From a virus: a DNA stretch of 20,835 bases. The position numbers were made by a program, and so were the translations under genes. The DNA is taken from positions 1 through 20,835 of the IMG/VR virus record IMGVR_UViG_3300048032_000088; one strand, 5' to 3'. Below, in pieces: positions 6,875-12,655 of the stretch (the stretch's first letter is position 1; each line of letters starts with the position of its first letter). The notes beneath the pieces were generated by a model. It did not search any database and had not been told where the DNA came from. It was given only the letters and a program-made list of their open reading frames with translations.

Positions 6875-8900
6875 GAGTAGAATAGCTGTTAACGAGCCTC
6901 TAGGCGGGCTAGAATCGTCTTTAGAGACGAATAGCGACGAAGTATCTAAGACTATAGAGAAGTCGCTAGAAACGAAGCTAAAGGATCATAAGGAGGAAGT
7001 AGGATCGGATTCTAAGAAGCAGACTACTCTAAGGAAGCTAAAGATCGTCTTTAATCGAGGAGTCGGAGCTTATAAGAGTAATCCTTCTAGCGTCCGTCCT
7101 ACTGTTAAGAGTCCTGAGCAGTGGGCGCATGCTAGAGTAAACTCCTTCCTCTACGCTCTAAGGAATCTTAAATATCGCGGAGGTAAGCACGATACGGACT
7201 TACTTCCTAAGTCGCATCCTATGGCGGGCGAAAAGAAGAAAGCGGAGAGTCTGCGTAGTTATCCAGACGGAGAGTCGATTCCTTCGGAACTTCCAGAGAA
7301 GTATCGGAAGAGTCGGAAGGACGGAGAGACTAAAGGGCAGGCGTGTATTAACTGCGAATTTTTAGAGGAGACGGAGGATCATCGCTACTACTGCGATAAG
7401 TTCGAAGCTCCTGTCCGTCCTCAGTATTGGTGCGCTAAGTGGAAGAAGAGTAAGAACGCTCTCGCGGAGACTTATAACGATTATCCAGAGTCCGCTACTA
7501 ATAACGCTAAGAGAGCTTTAAAGTATCGAGACGAGAATCCTAAGAACAAATGCGGAACTCCAGTCGGATGGAAGCGAGCTAATCAGTTAGCTAGTAAGGA
7601 GAAGATAAGTAGATCTACGATCGCTCGAATGGCTTCCTTTAAAAGACACCAGCAACATAAGGACGTTCCTTACGACGAAGGATGCGGAGGACTAATGTGG
7701 GACGCCTGGGGAGGAGCTTCTGGAATAGAGTGGGCGATTCGAAAGCTCGCGCAAATTGACAAGGCTAAGACTAGTAGTATGTCGAAAAAATTTGCATTCG
7801 GCGTCTCTGGAATAAGTGAGACGCAAGTAGACCAAGATAGCGGAACTATGACTTCCGTATCTTTAATCTCCGTCGGTCCAGCTCTAGGACACGGACTATA
7901 CGTCGATAGTAAGTCTTTAGAAACTATCGAGGACGAACTAGACGGAACTAGACTTCCTGCCTATATTACGCATAGAGGAGCGATCTTCGAAGATCGACTT
8001 ACTCGCGAGATAGGAATGTTCGATAACTTTAGAATCGAAGGCGATAGACTCTTAGGAGACTTTCAAGCGTTCGATTCCTTTCGAGAGGATGACTCTCGCA
8101 AATATAATAGACTATTCGAGATAGCGGATAAGATGCCCGAACGATTCGGACTCTCTATCGTTTTCTCGGCTAACAGTGCGTGGTCTACGGCGGAGGGCGA
8201 TGTTTCTACCGACGATAAACCAGAGGACGCCTTATTCGATTATCCTTCTATTAGGGTCGAAGAGGTTTCTAGCGCAGACTTCGTGGATAGCCCTGCAGCA
8301 AACGAGCGGGGGTTATTCTCTAAAATTGACAACCCAATAACTCGTAAGATGACTAAAGCAGAACTCATAGAACTAACGGAGTCGCTCGAAGAAGAGAAAG
8401 TTTCTCTTCAGGAGCAGGCTAACCAAGCTTCCGTCGATAAGCTCGACGCTGAAGCGGAACTCGAAGGAGCTAAGTCTTCTTACGAGGAAAAAGAATCGGA
8501 ACTCGACGCTCTTAAAGCTGATCTCGCAGAGAAGCTCGAAGAGATCGAAGACCTTAAAGCGAAACTCGCGGAGAAGGAAGAGGAGCTAAATTCTAAGGAA
8601 GAAGCTATCTCTGAGAAGGACGAAGATCTCGCTAAGAAAGACGAAGAGCTAGAAGCTAGCGAAGAAGAAGAGGAGAAGATCAAAGCGGAGTCCGCAGAGC
8701 TTTCCTCTAAAGTCGTTAAACTCGAAAAGCTAATCGAAGGATCGGAGCTAGTAGAAGTATCTACTTCCGAAGAGATCTACGAGCCTAGCAAAGCGAATCG
8801 TTCTAAAATCATTTCTGAATTCGCTAAAGAAAACGGAATCTCTGAATTCGCGGCTACTCTCCGTCTAGGAAAAGAACGCCCTGAAATCTTTAAACTATAA
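6864..8900 (+). CDS. Head protein: N-terminal phage domain, prohead protease, scaffold
   Basis: 678 residues in three modules. Module 1 (1-305) carries VKSPEQWAHARVNSFLYALR (81-100), a four-Cys site (C161, C164, C177, C190) that could bind zinc or an iron-sulfur cluster, and the segment GWKRANQLA through CGGLMWDAWGG (235-284), which I recall as a recurrent domain of phage head proteins without a set function. Module 2 (306-495) looks like a U35-style prohead protease: H370 in YITHRG, S431 in GLSIVFS, and EEVSSADFVDSPAAN (466-480, E467 as third catalytic candidate). Module 3 (496-678) is an acidic coiled coil typical of a scaffold. It lies between portal and decoration genes, like lambda C with nested Nu3. 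In-frame ATGs at 7779 and 8349 start modules 2 and 3, each preceded by AATTGACA, so shorter forms are likely made. Confidence 0.82.
   Translation: MKSKSRIAVNEPLGGLESSLETNSDEVSKTIEKSLETKLKDHKEEVGSDSKKQTTLRKLKIVFNRGVGAYKSNPSSVRPTVKSPEQWAHARVNSFLYALRNLKYRGGKHDTDLLPKSHPMAGEKKKAESLRSYPDGESIPSELPEKYRKSRKDGETKGQACINCEFLEETEDHRYYCDKFEAPVRPQYWCAKWKKSKNALAETYNDYPESATNNAKRALKYRDENPKNKCGTPVGWKRANQLASKEKISRSTIARMASFKRHQQHKDVPYDEGCGGLMWDAWGGASGIEWAIRKLAQIDKAKTSSMSKKFAFGVSGISETQVDQDSGTMTSVSLISVGPALGHGLYVDSKSLETIEDELDGTRLPAYITHRGAIFEDRLTREIGMFDNFRIEGDRLLGDFQAFDSFREDDSRKYNRLFEIADKMPERFGLSIVFSANSAWSTAEGDVSTDDKPEDALFDYPSIRVEEVSSADFVDSPAANERGLFSKIDNPITRKMTKAELIELTESLEEEKVSLQEQANQASVDKLDAEAELEGAKSSYEEKESELDALKADLAEKLEEIEDLKAKLAEKEEELNSKEEAISEKDEDLAKKDEELEASEEEEEKIKAESAELSSKVVKLEKLIEGSELVEVSTSEEIYEPSKANRSKIISEFAKENGISEFAATLRLGKERPEIFKL
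7756..7761 (+). promoter_or_regulatory. AATTGACA motif before internal protease start
   Basis: TTGACA lies 23 bases before the in-frame ATG at 7779, inside the coding sequence. It forces the rare pair ATT-GAC for Ile-Asp, whereas nearly all other Ile-Asp pairs here begin ATC. The same context (AAATTGACAA) recurs 23 bases before the ATG at 8349. Confidence 0.55.
7779..8900 (+). CDS. Nested start: prohead protease plus scaffold
   Basis: ATG at 7779 is codon 306 of the 678-residue frame and would give a 373-residue protein starting MSKKFAFGVSGI. It begins exactly where the protease-like module begins. Phage maturation proteases cut the scaffold and themselves inside the prohead; the scaffold being joined to the protease and also made alone from a nested start is the known lambda C/Nu3 arrangement. 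The putative active site in this numbering is H65, S126 and E162; H65 equals the position reported for HK97 protease, which may be coincidence. The upstream AATTGACA is the main sequence evidence that this start is used. Whether the longer form from 6864 is also made cannot be told. Confidence 0.55.
   Translation: MSKKFAFGVSGISETQVDQDSGTMTSVSLISVGPALGHGLYVDSKSLETIEDELDGTRLPAYITHRGAIFEDRLTREIGMFDNFRIEGDRLLGDFQAFDSFREDDSRKYNRLFEIADKMPERFGLSIVFSANSAWSTAEGDVSTDDKPEDALFDYPSIRVEEVSSADFVDSPAANERGLFSKIDNPITRKMTKAELIELTESLEEEKVSLQEQANQASVDKLDAEAELEGAKSSYEEKESELDALKADLAEKLEEIEDLKAKLAEKEEELNSKEEAISEKDEDLAKKDEELEASEEEEEKIKAESAELSSKVVKLEKLIEGSELVEVSTSEEIYEPSKANRSKIISEFAKENGISEFAATLRLGKERPEIFKL
8326..8331 (+). 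promoter_or_regulatory. AATTGACA motif before internal scaffold start
   Basis: TTGACA lies 23 bases before the in-frame ATG at 8349, in context AAATTGACAA, coding Lys-Ile-Asp-Asn with the uncommon ATT-GAC pair. Spacing is identical to the element at 7756. Confidence 0.55.
8349..8900 (+). CDS. Nested start: capsid scaffold protein
   Basis: ATG at 8349 is codon 496 of the large frame and gives a 183-residue protein. Residues 1 to about 125 are an almost unbroken Glu/Lys/Leu/Ala coiled coil (for example LAEKLEEIEDLKAKLAEKEE), and the end (about 145-183) is a compact helical part with SKIISEFAKENGISEFAATL. A rod with a small basic-helical C-terminus is the usual form of scaffolds that bind the inside of the coat lattice. 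Placement before decoration and capsid genes fits. In lambda the scaffold Nu3 is made from a separate start inside gene C; this frame reproduces that layout. Confidence 0.6.
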   Translation: MTKAELIELTESLEEEKVSLQEQANQASVDKLDAEAELEGAKSSYEEKESELDALKADLAEKLEEIEDLKAKLAEKEEELNSKEEAISEKDEDLAKKDEELEASEEEEEKIKAESAELSSKVVKLEKLIEGSELVEVSTSEEIYEPSKANRSKIISEFAKENGISEFAATLRLGKERPEIFKL

Positions 8901-8917
8901 TAAACTAATTAACTATT

Positions 8918-9286
8918 ATGTCAGCCACAACTATTCAAAATTCTACTCGCTCTTTCCAAGCTGGTGAAGCTATCGACGCTTACACCCTTGTTAAGGTCGA
9001 TCCAGCAGGCACTGTCGTAAAAGCGACTGCTACTGCTGCCGAACCAAAAATCGGCTATACTGTCGCTTCCGTCGCTTCTGGCGAAGCAGCTACTATCTCT
9101 CTTATCCACGGCGGCGGTTCTTCCTACGCTATCGCTAACGAAGCTGTCGCTATCGGCGACTTCGTTTACGGAGACGCTAACGGCAAGTTAAGCGCATCTG
9201 GTTCTAGCGGTGATAAAGTAGGAGTTACTCTCACGGAAGCTACCGCAGATGGCGACGTCATCGAAGTTCTTCCTCTTCATTCATAA
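8918..9286 (+). CDS. Head decoration protein (DUF2190-like)
   Basis: 122 residues, Ala/Gly/Thr/Val-rich and beta-forming. The order AGEAIDAYTLVKVDPAGTVV (15-34), IGYTVASVASGEAATISLIH (45-64) and AIGDFVYGDANGKLSASG (78-95) is typical of DUF2190-type capsid cement proteins, which bind the outside of expanded capsids. It stands just before the major capsid gene, the usual place. Codon use changes sharply from the preceding genes: GGC, GGT, GCC, CCA and CAA appear often, as in the capsid gene, which fits a product needed in hundreds of copies. No Shine-Dalgarno; the leader is AT-rich. Confidence 0.82.
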   Translation: MSATTIQNSTRSFQAGEAIDAYTLVKVDPAGTVVKATATAAEPKIGYTVASVASGEAATISLIHGGGSSYAIANEAVAIGDFVYGDANGKLSASGSSGDKVGVTLTEATADGDVIEVLPLHS

Positions 9287-9302
9287 TTAAAATTATTTAA
9301 AA

Positions 9303-10223
9303 ATGAGCTTATATACATCAAGCACTTTCAACCCCGTTCTTTCGGAGGCCCTGAACAAGATCGGACTCAACCAATTCGTTGGCACCAAAGTTCTTCCTGT
9401 TCGCGATGTCGCTACTAAGAATGGTCAGTATCCAACATTTGGCGAAGACCAATTCGATCTTAACGCTTCTAAGGAGCGCGCAGCTGGTTCTCTCTTCGCT
9501 CGTCGCGACTTCTCTTACGGCCAACAGGACTACTCCTGTAAGCAGTATGCTCTCGAAGGCGTCCTTCCAGACGAAGACGAAAGCAAAGCTAACGACGACG
9601 GAATCACCGACGCCAAAGGAGCTATCGCTCAGAAGCTACAGCGCGATCTTATGGTCGGACACGAGCTTCGCGTAGCTGCCGCAATGGCTGCCGCAGGCTT
9701 TACAGCTACTGCAGCGACTGGCGCGATGGACGGAAGCGGAACTACTCCGACTCCTATCCGCGATATCCAGAACGCTGTAGAGCGCCTTAACGGCAATGGC
9801 TTCTATGACGGCCTAGCTCTTATCATCGAAACTTCTCTCTTTAACGAGATGATTAATACTTCGGATGTCCGCGGTATCTTTAATGGTAATGGTCAATATA
9901 CTAACCGCCAAGTTATCCTCGACGCTCTAGGCGTTCAGGAGATCATCATTACTCCTACTCGCTACAATAGCGCAGCTAAGGGTAAGGCAGCAACTCGCTC
10001 TAAGATCTGGTCAGACGACTCCTACTTCGTAGGTCAAGTCGCTAGCGGAGACTTCGCTAACGGAGGCTTCGGACGCACCCTTTCTTATGGTCCAGACGGC
10101 GGAGTATTCTCCGCAGAAGACTATCGCGACGAGCCAATTAAGAGCGACGTTCTTCGCGTTCTTAATAGCGTAGATGAGGCTATCATCAATACCAACGCTT
10201 GCGAAAAGATCACAGGCGCCTAA
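9303..10223 (+). CDS. Major capsid protein
   Basis: 306 residues. Features expected of an HK97-fold coat protein are an extended N-terminal arm, RDFSYGQQDYSCKQYALEGV (68-87) followed by an acidic loop, a long spine helix (about 103-132, DAKGAIAQKLQRDLMVGHEL and on), and a peripheral domain with IQNAVERLNGNGFYDGLALI and VQEIIITPTRYN. The protein forms the capsid shell; the protease encoded upstream probably matures it or its scaffold. Codon use is that of a highly expressed gene (CGC, GGC, GCC). It ends the head operon at a strong terminator. Assignment is by position, size, codon use and motif style; I cannot name the exact coat family. Confidence 0.85.
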   Translation: MSLYTSSTFNPVLSEALNKIGLNQFVGTKVLPVRDVATKNGQYPTFGEDQFDLNASKERAAGSLFARRDFSYGQQDYSCKQYALEGVLPDEDESKANDDGITDAKGAIAQKLQRDLMVGHELRVAAAMAAAGFTATAATGAMDGSGTTPTPIRDIQNAVERLNGNGFYDGLALIIETSLFNEMINTSDVRGIFNGNGQYTNRQVILDALGVQEIIITPTRYNSAAKGKAATRSKIWSDDSYFVGQVASGDFANGGFGRTLSYGPDGGVFSAEDYRDEPIKSDVLRVLNSVDEAIINTNACEKITGA

Positions 10224-10244
10224 TCTTTATAGATTAAAAACTAG

Positions 10245-10274
10245 AAGCCCTCTCGATTCGTCGAGGGGGCTTTC
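10245..10274 (+). terminator. Intrinsic terminator after major capsid gene
   Basis: A 12-bp stem (10245-10256 with 10261-10272, one G-T pair) with TTCG loop, preceded by an A-run and followed by a T-rich tail TTTCTTATTT. It separates head from tail transcription, so the tail genes need a promoter in 10275-10298 or read-through. Confidence 0.88.
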
Positions 10275-10298
10275 TTATTTACAGACGTATATAAGTAG

Positions 10299-10841
10299 AT
10301 GAGCCTAACAGATCTTATAAACGATAATCTAAAGTTCGCTATATCTCAGATAAGCGTCACTTTAGACGCTAGATTCGATATCCTCACGGAATCTCAAACA
10401 GGATCTCTCACTGCTAACGGAACTGAGGTTAATATAGGAGGATCTGGACTAGATACGTCCGCTACTCACGTAAGAGTAACCTCTTCGCCCATCTCCGAAT
10501 ATAACGGAATCTTTCCTATAGATTCTATGAGTTCCGTCTTCGTAAGTTATTCCGCAGCTGGTCCAGCAGGAGGCCCAGTTAGCTGTAATATAGAAGTAGG
10601 AACTACTACTAGATATACAGCTAATAAGCAGGACGTAGAGAGCGGATTCGAAATCTTCGAGGACGGACGAGAAGAGAATATAGATACTAAGTTCTATATC
10701 GCTCGATCCGAATACTCCGTCCTTCCGTCTAAAGGAGAGATCCTTTCCGACGGAACTACTAGCTTTAAAGTAATGTCCGTTCACGACGACGCTGTAGGAG
10801 TTACTCGTCGTCTCGATTGCGCTTCTGAATTCCAGAGATAA
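10299..10841 (+). CDS. Neck protein, probable head-tail stopper
   Basis: 180 residues, beta-rich. The N-terminus is a short helix (MSLTDLINDNLKFAISQI), then alternating strands. The ending PSKGEILSDGTTSFKVMSVH (143-162) followed by GVTRRLDC (168-175) matches in style the C-terminal strands of FII-like stopper proteins, where a Gly turn, a strand with Y/F-x-V and a basic strand close the barrel. It is the first gene after the capsid terminator and precedes the tail terminator, which is the usual stopper position. Residues about 38-105 (GSLTANGTEVNIGGSGLD and on) look like an inserted beta domain. The leader at 10275-10298 has no Shine-Dalgarno; GTATATAAG (10285-10293) is a possible -10 region. 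Confidence 0.6.
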   Translation: MSLTDLINDNLKFAISQISVTLDARFDILTESQTGSLTANGTEVNIGGSGLDTSATHVRVTSSPISEYNGIFPIDSMSSVFVSYSAAGPAGGPVSCNIEVGTTTRYTANKQDVESGFEIFEDGREENIDTKFYIARSEYSVLPSKGEILSDGTTSFKVMSVHDDAVGVTRRLDCASEFQR

Positions 10842-10843
10842 CC

Positions 10844-11647
10844 ATGAATATACTAGACTTCGAGACCAACTTCGAGACTGTAGCTAAAGAGTTTCTAGCG
10901 ACGGATTTAAGTTCGTTTACCTCTCTTCAGTTCTCTTCTTCTTTAGATAGGAGTAACTTTACTCTTCCTAGATTAGAGATTAATGCGGAGCTACAAGGCG
11001 CGGAAGATCCTCCTACTAAAGATTCCTTCGGAAGACTTAACTATTCTCAGTATTCTCTAAATTTAGAGATAAAGATTATTACGGATATGAGTAGCGACGT
11101 AGCGGACGAAGCTACAGGATTAGATCCTAGCAACCTACATAGGAAATTAAGAGAAGAAGTAAGAACTTCTATGTTACTAAGCTCTAGTAACTGGACCACT
11201 CCTAAGGCGGACTCCGTTATCGTAAGCGGAGCGGGATCTTCTATAGTAAACGGAACTTATAGTAAGACAGGAACTTTAAACAACAGAGGTGTTTATACTA
11301 AGCCCGCAGGAGCTTCCTATGGGAAAATTTACTATGACAATTCTCTGCCAACACCTTTCGATTGGGCGATATCCGTAGAAGGAGAATCTTCCGAAGATAT
11401 CTTCTATCTTGGCTACGCAGCAGGAGCCTCTTTTTTCCCATACGACGCTTCCTCTTGGTCTACTGTCGTAGATAACGCTTCCGATCCTCGTCCTAGCGTT
11501 TCTCAGGGATATATCCTAGAGGACTACGAAGTAAAGTATATGCGTCCCGCAGGGACTGACTACGAAGTAGACGGAGACTTAGGAATATCGACTTTAACTT
11601 ACGAAATAAAATTCACTACGATTCCTTCTAGATTGGAAGCCTCTTAA
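10844..11647 (+). CDS. Tail terminator-like protein with an inserted domain
   Basis: 267 residues, about twice the 120-150 usual for tail terminators. The outer parts fit the family: residues 1-120 hold the helix MNILDFETNFETVAKEFL, strands (SLNLEIKIITDM, 71-82) and a helix LHRKLREEVRTSML; residues 222-262 (GYILEDYEVKYMRP, then TLTYEIKFTTI) give the closing strands. Between them, about 124-220 reads as a separate beta domain (SGAGSSIVNGTYSKTGTLNN at 128-147, then YGKIYYDNSL and PFDWAIS), a pattern I recall from ornamental, perhaps carbohydrate-binding, domains on phage virions. Tail terminators form the ring that stops tube growth and joins tail to neck. Codons in the insert (GGT, CTG, CCA, ACA around 11288-11360) differ from the flanks. 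Confidence 0.6.
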   Translation: MNILDFETNFETVAKEFLATDLSSFTSLQFSSSLDRSNFTLPRLEINAELQGAEDPPTKDSFGRLNYSQYSLNLEIKIITDMSSDVADEATGLDPSNLHRKLREEVRTSMLLSSSNWTTPKADSVIVSGAGSSIVNGTYSKTGTLNNRGVYTKPAGASYGKIYYDNSLPTPFDWAISVEGESSEDIFYLGYAAGASFFPYDASSWSTVVDNASDPRPSVSQGYILEDYEVKYMRPAGTDYEVDGDLGISTLTYEIKFTTIPSRLEAS

Positions 11648-11653
11648 TTGACA
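11648..11653 (+). promoter_or_regulatory. AATTGACA motif, distant copy before tube candidate
   Basis: TTGACA, in AATTGACAA as at the other sites, but 55 bases before the next ATG (11703). Here a sigma-70 role is geometrically possible, though the hexamer 17 bases downstream (TCACTA, 11671-11676) is a poor -10 box. Confidence 0.4.
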
Positions 11654-11702
11654 AAGTAATTGTAGCTAGATCACTAATCACTAAATCCAACTTTAAATCA
11701 TT

Positions 11703-12029
11703 ATGGCTATCGTATCAGACGGAACCCAAAGGTTCGCTATTGAAAATGTAACTTTCGACGGACTAATCGTCGAAAGCTACACGCTAACAAGTCCCGCCAA
11801 TCGAGTAGATCTCGACGACGGAAACGGAGAGCCTCTAGGAGCTACTACAGTTCCTCAGAGACAGGAAGTATCTCTTACTGTTCAAGTCGGAGCTACTGCT
11901 CCTACTCTCGCAGTAGGCGACGAAGTAACTTACGATAGTAATACTATTATCGTTACCTCCGTAGATCTTAACGAGACACAAGCGGACTATCAGCGTTTAT
12001 CAGTAAGCGGATACGTTAAAACTAACTAA
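11703..12029 (+). CDS. Small beta-rich tail protein, tail tube candidate
   Basis: 108 residues, predicted almost entirely as strands: RFAIENVTFDGLIVESYTLT (10-29), a loop rich in Asp and Gly (VDLDDGNGEPLG), QRQEVSLTVQVGA, and TIIVTSVDLNETQADYQRLS near the end. It lies between the tail terminator and the assembly chaperone, exactly where the major tail protein belongs. It is short for a tube protein (150-250 is usual), so it would be a minimal tube fold; it could instead be a tube-associated protein, but no other tube candidate precedes the tape measure. The 55-base leader without Shine-Dalgarno and the AATTGACA upstream suggest separate control, as expected for an abundant protein. Confidence 0.5.
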   Translation: MAIVSDGTQRFAIENVTFDGLIVESYTLTSPANRVDLDDGNGEPLGATTVPQRQEVSLTVQVGATAPTLAVGDEVTYDSNTIIVTSVDLNETQADYQRLSVSGYVKTN

Positions 12030-12037
12030 CTACTAAG

Positions 12038-12655
12038 ATGCAATGGGGGGCGGCAACTTTTGATGACGCTGCCAAAAAGCGCATCGAAGAAGCATCGAAA
12101 TTCGAGAAGAAACTTCGTCTCGAATCTTTGCTAGGAATACCTCAATCGGTAGGCCCATTTGAGCTTAGGCATATAACTCCTAGAGATATATTAAAGCTAG
12201 AGTTCGCGGAGAATCGTATCGCCCTAGGAGAAGATCCTAAGCTAGACGATTACGTTCATCTAGTATGGAGTCTATCTAAGCAGAAGAGATTCTTTAAGAC
12301 TAGGCAGATTAGAAAGATAACGAACGAGATAAGAGATTCGGAGTTTCTAAAGGACGAGATATTAAGCTTCTACTTATCCTCCTTAAACGATCTTCCAGGC
12401 TCTACTAGCGAGGGCGACAGTAAGTCCGTATCCGAAGAGCATAAAAGCTCCGTTTACATCTGCTCTCTTATAGATAGCCTAGCGGACAGTTACGGCTGGA
12501 GTCTAGTAGAGATACTCGATCTACCCTTATCTGCCTGTCTACAGCTATTACAACGCGCTATAAAGCGTAATCTAGGAGATAAGTATTCTCTAAGGAATCC
12601 TATAACCCAACAGGCGAAAGCTAACGAACTTAATAGACTAAACTATCATGGCTAA
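12038..12655 (+). CDS. Tail assembly chaperone-like protein
   Basis: 205 residues, helical. It starts with a charged helix (AAKKRIEEASKFEKKLRLES), then PFELRHITPRDILKLEFAEN (40-59), a region typical of proteins that load the tape measure, and ends with YGWSLVEILDLPLSACLQLL (152-171) and a basic tail. Its place between tube candidate and tape measure is that of lambda G/GT. There is no second overlapping frame; the tape measure start overlaps its last 8 bases, leaving no room for a frameshift extension, so the G and GT roles would be served by one frame. The opening codons (ATGCAATGGGGGGCGGCA) are GC-rich and unlike the rest. Confidence 0.6.
   Translation: MQWGAATFDDAAKKRIEEASKFEKKLRLESLLGIPQSVGPFELRHITPRDILKLEFAENRIALGEDPKLDDYVHLVWSLSKQKRFFKTRQIRKITNEIRDSEFLKDEILSFYLSSLNDLPGSTSEGDSKSVSEEHKSSVYICSLIDSLADSYGWSLVEILDLPLSACLQLLQRAIKRNLGDKYSLRNPITQQAKANELNRLNYHG

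Noticed and set aside
8480-8683. Ser-rich - strand frame
   Set aside because: It is the complement of GAA/GAG/GAC runs in the scaffold coiled coil and so is a composition artefact.
9379-9675. 98-residue + frame inside the capsid gene
   Set aside because: Out of frame with a clear capsid protein, no motif, no start signal.
10222-10235. Small palindrome just before the capsid terminator
   Set aside because: Only a 5-bp stem with a TTAT loop; too weak to count apart from the strong hairpin next to it.
10449-10784. 111-residue - strand frame
   Set aside because: Antisense of the stopper-like gene; Ser/Tyr-rich sequence of the kind produced by reading the favoured codons backwards.
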